A stretch of 8,756 nucleotides of DNA, taken from SW-9-67-25 sp964623735 (GTDB lineage: Archaea > Halobacteriota > Halobacteria > Halobacteriales > Haloarculaceae). The stretch is taken from the NCBI GenBank assembly GCA_964623735.1, contig CAZUVE010000117.1:1-8756 (forward strand), in the 5' to 3' direction. Made by a program: the position numbers and the translations under genes. The notes beneath the pieces were generated by a model. It did no database searches, had not been told where the DNA came from, and saw only the letters and a program-made list of their open reading frames with translations. Positions 5,674 through 8,756 of the stretch are shown in pieces. Each line of letters opens with the position of its first letter. Position 1 is the first letter of the stretch.

Positions 5674-7269
5674 TCACCCTCTGAGGCGTGACCGGTCGGA
5701 GTTGACGTCCTCGAGGAAGGCTTCGAGAAGTTTCCTCTGAGCCGCTCGCAGGTGGTGGTGGAGGGTGGACGAGCTGATGTCGAGGGAGTCGGCCACCTCT
5801 TCGGCCGTGCTGCCGCGCGGGCTCTCGAAATAATCCGCGAGGTAACTCGTCCGGAGCACTGTTCGCTGACGGTCGGTCAGTCGCTCTTGTAGATCATCTC
5901 TGAATTCGCTGACAGTCTCGCTCCGGGTCTCCAGTTCGCGTTTGGCGGCCAACTCCACGCCGTCGAACTCTCGTGTCACCGTCTCGACCACAGCAGCGAG
6001 GTCGTCCGAAGGGGCAAACTCGGAGACAACGCGTCCACCACTGGGGTCAAATTCGGCGCTCCGAACCGTTCCACCGTAGGCCGCGAGCGTCGCGAGCAGA
6101 CTCGTGTCGGCCAACTCGAGTTCGACCACGCCACCGTCGTCGTAACTCCGGACGATCCGTCCCGAGTTGACAGACGACGCGTCGTCTGTCGACGCGAGCA
6201 CAGTCTGTGGTGTCCCCTGATCGAATTCGAGATACACACTGATCTCTGCACCCTCGAGCGGCACGACGCCCCGGAGTTGGATGTTCGTCTCTCCCTCGTT
6301 CGCGACGTGCGGAAGGAACCCAGTGCGTGGCGACACCCCAAAGGTGAGTTCGACGACAGTATCCGACAACAGGAGTCGTTCCTGTTTGACCGCGTGGATC
6401 GCGTACCCGATTGCGGTCCCGAGAGCGGCGAACGCGACTCGTTCGTCCTCCTCGAGTGTCTCTGCGCGGTCGGTATAGACACCCAAGACGCCGTACGTCG
6501 TGCCACCGTGTGCGAGTGGGACCGCTATCCCCGACTGGACTCCCTGCGCGAACGCGATCCGTCGGACGCCCTCGGATACAGTCTCACACTCTACGAGTGG
6601 CTGGACGACCTGGATCTCGTCTGTCACGAGCGACTGTCGTTCGAGTCCCTCACCGGACTCGTCAGTGCCGTCCAGTATCGCCTCTACCAGATCCTCGCCG
6701 ACGGTCCCGGCAACTGATCGACACTCCAGTTCGTTCGTTACCGGATCAGGCGTGCCGATCCACGCCGCGCTGTAGAGATCCGCCGACACCAACTGCTCGC
6801 AGACGTAGTGTTCGATCTCCTCCCGGCCCGAGGCCTGCGTCAGTTGCTCCACGATGGACTCGATGATAGTGATAATCCGCGTCACTGTCTCCAGTTCCCG
6901 CGCCCGCGTCTCGAGCTGCTGCTCGTATCGGTTCCGTGCCGAGACGTCTTCGATAATGACGGCGAGCGTCCCTGTTCCGGACTCGCTTGTCGGTTCGGTC
7001 CGAACGCGTAGCCAGCTGTCTAACTGCGGGAAGTACTCCTCGAAGGAGAGTGTTTCCGGCGTGAGCGTCTGCGTATCGAACGACTCGTGGAATGTCGCTT
7101 CGACCGACCGCGGTAGTACCTCGCGAATGTTCTCACCGGTCGGTTCGTCACACTCCAGTAGTTCCCTCGCGGCCGTGTTCGCGGAGATGATGGTGTACGT
7201 CTCGTCGATCAAAAAGAGCCCCTCACTCAGAGCGTCGAGTACGGTTTCCATGGGCTGGTTGTTATCCAC
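5674..7269 (-). CDS. PAS-GAF-Bat-HTH_10 transcription regulator (bacterio-opsin activator type)
   Basis: A 531-aa cytoplasmic sensor-regulator in the haloarchaeal Bat architecture. Residues 5-112 are a PAS domain (LDALSEGLFLIDETY, ending IIEDVSARNRYEQQL). A short helical linker is followed by a GAF domain at about 140-296 (GIAVPLAHGGTTYGVLGVY). About 300-455 form the Bat-associated domain that links GAF and HTH in this family. Residues 463-517 are an HTH_10 DNA-binding domain (LTDRQRTVLRTSYLADYF, STAEEVADSLDI, STLHHHLRAAQRKLLEAF). Such proteins are thought to sense a signal through PAS/GAF and control transcription; ligand and targets cannot be read from the sequence. The start given is GTG at 7269; an in-frame ATG at 7251 (residue 7) is equally possible and keeps the whole PAS domain. 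It is divergent from the beta-helix gene. Confidence 0.93.
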   Translation of the reverse strand: MDNNQPMETVLDALSEGLFLIDETYTIISANTAARELLECDEPTGENIREVLPRSVEATFHESFDTQTLTPETLSFEEYFPQLDSWLRVRTEPTSESGTGTLAVIIEDVSARNRYEQQLETRARELETVTRIITIIESIVEQLTQASGREEIEHYVCEQLVSADLYSAAWIGTPDPVTNELECRSVAGTVGEDLVEAILDGTDESGEGLERQSLVTDEIQVVQPLVECETVSEGVRRIAFAQGVQSGIAVPLAHGGTTYGVLGVYTDRAETLEEDERVAFAALGTAIGYAIHAVKQERLLLSDTVVELTFGVSPRTGFLPHVANEGETNIQLRGVVPLEGAEISVYLEFDQGTPQTVLASTDDASSVNSGRIVRSYDDGGVVELELADTSLLATLAAYGGTVRSAEFDPSGGRVVSEFAPSDDLAAVVETVTREFDGVELAAKRELETRSETVSEFRDDLQERLTDRQRTVLRTSYLADYFESPRGSTAEEVADSLDISSSTLHHHLRAAQRKLLEAFLEDVNSDRSRLRG

Positions 7270-7344
7270 CAGATTGTGCCCCTCGTACTCAATACTTGTC
7301 CTCCCCTGTCGTCCGTTCGTGATTGAATATTGACACTACCACAG

Positions 7345-7373
7345 ATTTATACAGTTGTACTCAAATCAGTACA
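7345..7373 (+). promoter_or_regulatory. TATA-like box with an operator-like dyad over the predicted start site
   Basis: ATTTATA (7345-7351) is a good archaeal TATA candidate on the + strand. Five bases downstream is a perfect dyad TGTACT-N6-AGTACA (7356-7373), which would lie between TATA and the predicted transcription start, a position suited to a repressor. GTACTCAA occurs here (7357-7364) and again at 7285-7292 near the Bat-type gene start. The transcript would have a leader of about 300 nt before 7684, or another product. Regulator unknown. Confidence 0.4.
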
Positions 7374-7440
7374 CGTTCGGTCAACAGTGGGTGCACACGA
7401 TGGGAGGCCACACAGGGGGCTGGAGAACCGTACGTACCGA

Positions 7441-7518
7441 TACTGTCGGCTATGAGTGCGTGAGCAGTGTCGGCACTCCGGGCAGGAGAATATCCTCACG
7501 CCGGTACAGCCGACGGTA
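7441..7518 (-). repeat. Dispersed palindromic element, copy E (full length, inverted)
   Basis: The element is 78 bp, the same length as copy D, with ends TACTGTCGGC (7441-7450) and GCCGACGGTA (7509-7518). Its interior aligns with the reverse complement of D: CGTGAG, AGTGTCGGCAC, CCGGGC, GAATATCCTCACG. The inner stem GCGTGAG/CTCACGC (7458-7464 with 7495-7501) differs from D by a paired change (A-T to G-C). It lies within the divergent intergenic region upstream of the beta-helix gene. Confidence 0.88.
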
Positions 7519-7683
7519 CACGCAGACCCGTCGCTTCAGGTCCGGCCGGACCCACCGGCCTGCTCGCGGCGAAGAGAGACAGAGCGGCGTCTACAGGGAC
7601 CGGAGTCCCTCCTGTCGCGTCGGAATCCGCGGACGCTGCTGCTGTACTGGCTCGGTCGGGTGGCCAGACGGTGGTGGGGAGAC

Positions 7684-8756
7684 GTGAGCGAGACGGGGGT
7701 TGTCAGCCGACAGATCGCCCTGGCACTGTGCTGGCTTCTCGTCTTCTCCGTGTTCGGGCCGGCGGCGCCGGTCGGTTCGGTCGCGGCGGTCGGAAACACG
7801 TGTACCGACGTGAACTCCCTTCCAGCGGAGATCAACACGTCGGGCTGTTACACGCTGAACACGACGGATACGGACGTCACGGCGTCCACGGCAATCGATA
7901 TCGACGCGGACGACGTGATCCTCCACGGTGACGGGAACACCATCGCAGCGGAGGCCGATTCGGCTGAACGCGGTGTGCTGGTTCAGAACAGCACTGGCAT
8001 CGAGAACGTGACGATCAGGAATCTCACCGTCCGTGGTTTCAATCAACATGGAATCGTTGTGAGCGGGAGCCAGAACGTCACGATCTCCGGGAGTGACTCG
8101 CAAAATAATCGCTTGGATGGAATCGACATCTTCGAAAGCCAGGACGTCACGGTCTCCGGGAGCACCCTGCAGAATAATGCCTACGGAGTCGGGCCAAGCC
8201 GAAGCCAGAACGTCACGGTCTCCGGGAGCACCCTGCAGAATAATAGTTTCGATGGAATCGAGGTGGGGTTCAGCCAGAACGTCACAGTCTCCGGGAGCAC
8301 CCTGCAGAATAACAGTGTCGACGGGATCGACCTATTCGATGTTCAGAATGTTACGGTTTCCGGGAGTGACCTGCAGAACAATAGTGTCAGTGGACTCAAT
8401 TTATCTGACACCGAGACCGTCACGGTCACCGAGAGCACCCTGCAGAATAATGATGAGAATGGAATCTCTGTGGACGAAAGCCAGAACGTCACGGTCTCCG
8501 GGAGCAACTTGGAAGATAATGATTTGGCTGGAATCTCTGTGTTCGACAGCCAGAACGTCACGGTCTCCGGGAGCAACATACAGAATAATGATGATGAGTT
8601 GGCTGGAATCTTCGTGCGTCGGAGCCGGAACGTCACAGTCTCCGGGAGCACCCTGCAGAATAATGATGAGGATGGACTCGTAGTGTTCGGGAGTCAAACC
8701 ATCACGGTCACCAATACCGCGTTGGTCAACAACAGCGACAATGGAATTCGGATAGC
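7684..8756 (+). CDS. Secreted/surface right-handed parallel beta-helix protein, N-terminal part (runs off the right edge)
   Basis: The frame is open from 7684 to the window edge (357 codons). The first ~36 residues form a signal peptide: short charged start, hydrophobic core IALALCWLLVFSVFG, small residues VGSVAA before a likely cleavage site. Then comes a NosD-like entry (CTDVNSLP, SGCYTL, DIDADDVILHGDGNTI), followed from residue 129 (8068) by at least ten coils of 22-25 residues, mostly 23, with consensus SQNVTVSGSTLQNN then DGI-V/I. Such PbH1-type repeats build an elongated beta-helix; family members include carbohydrate-active and cell-surface proteins, and no catalytic site is visible here. 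Seven of the ten coils carry N-V-T, a possible N-glycosylation sequon. The GTG at 7684, with GGTGGGGA just upstream, is the best start for the signal peptide; GTG 7660 is an alternative. The C-terminus is unseen, so the anchoring mode is unknown. Confidence 0.85.
   Translation, partial: MSETGVVSRQIALALCWLLVFSVFGPAAPVGSVAAVGNTCTDVNSLPAEINTSGCYTLNTTDTDVTASTAIDIDADDVILHGDGNTIAAEADSAERGVLVQNSTGIENVTIRNLTVRGFNQHGIVVSGSQNVTISGSDSQNNRLDGIDIFESQDVTVSGSTLQNNAYGVGPSRSQNVTVSGSTLQNNSFDGIEVGFSQNVTVSGSTLQNNSVDGIDLFDVQNVTVSGSDLQNNSVSGLNLSDTETVTVTESTLQNNDENGISVDESQNVTVSGSNLEDNDLAGISVFDSQNVTVSGSNIQNNDDELAGIFVRRSRNVTVSGSTLQNNDEDGLVVFGSQTITVTNTALVNNSDNGIRI

Larger units (their letters stand above)
7270..7683. 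other. Divergent intergenic region with no convincing gene
   Basis: This stretch holds a TATA-like site and dyad (7345-7373) and repeat copy E (7441-7518). Open frames across it run through the repeat and give Arg-rich products unlike any family, so I do not call them genes. From about 7603 the frame of the beta-helix gene is open and could encode an N-terminal extension (LLLYWLGRVARRWWGDV); an in-frame GTG at 7660 is an alternative start. Confidence 0.5.

Noticed and set aside
5973..7333. Several + strand frames opposite the Bat-type regulator
   Set aside because: Shadow frames; the minus-strand product has clear PAS, GAF and HTH_10 motifs.
7355..7687. 110-codon + strand frame downstream of the TATA-like site
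   Set aside because: It starts at a TTG, runs through repeat copy E and has an Arg-rich product with no domain.
8093..8697. Long alternative frames on both strands across the beta-helix repeats
   Set aside because: The repeat unit is a multiple of three, so any frame open in one unit stays open in all; only the frame with a signal peptide and PbH1-type coils is supported.
8068..8756. CRISPR-like regular repeat array
   Set aside because: The regular 69-bp spacing reflects codon-level coil repeats in an open coding frame; there are no identical short repeats with unique spacers.

Overview
The window comes from a halophilic archaeon (class Halobacteria). The evidence is high GC with acidic proteins, three domain types largely restricted to that class (HalOD1, HalX, and the Bat/HTH_10 'bacterio-opsin activator' architecture), a leaderless-type promoter in front of nadE, and a surface beta-helix protein rich in N-glycosylation sequons. 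The genus cannot be fixed from the sequence alone.

Layout. 1-746 (-): the N-terminal third of catalase-peroxidase KatG, running off the left edge. 1036-1314 (+): a stand-alone HalOD1 protein of 92 aa. 1550-3241 (-): glutamine-dependent NAD+ synthetase NadE. 3242-5095: a gene-poor stretch of about 1.85 kb with no convincing intact gene. It holds debris and repeats: two copies of a dispersed palindromic element, a 50-bp tandem duplication, a 103-nt segment closed by a 12-bp inverted repeat, protein fragments, and what looks like the right end of an IS200/IS605-type (TnpB) element. 5096-5665 (+): a receiver-HalX response regulator. 5674-7269 (-): a PAS-GAF-Bat-HTH_10 transcription regulator, convergent with it and 8 bp away. 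7684-8756 (+): the start of a secreted or surface parallel beta-helix protein, running off the right edge.

The most notable non-coding feature is a family of ~78-bp elements lying only between genes. Each is bounded by TACTGTCGGC / GCCGACAGTA-type inverted repeats. There are two full-length copies (4313-4390, and 7441-7518 in inverted orientation), one near-full copy (3323-3398) and two half copies (911-941 left half, 1490-1546 right half). The inner stem of the two full copies shows a compensatory change, and an internal GCCGAC half-site recurs 24 bp from the outer one. The family could be a MITE, a REP-like repeat, an RNA structure or a protein-binding array. I cannot tell whether it has been described.

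Functional links between the genes are weak. KatG (peroxide detoxification) and NadE (NAD synthesis) are housekeeping or stress genes. The HalX regulator, the Bat-type regulator and the HalOD1 protein are sensory or regulatory proteins. No operon is visible, because every adjacent pair of genes differs in strand.
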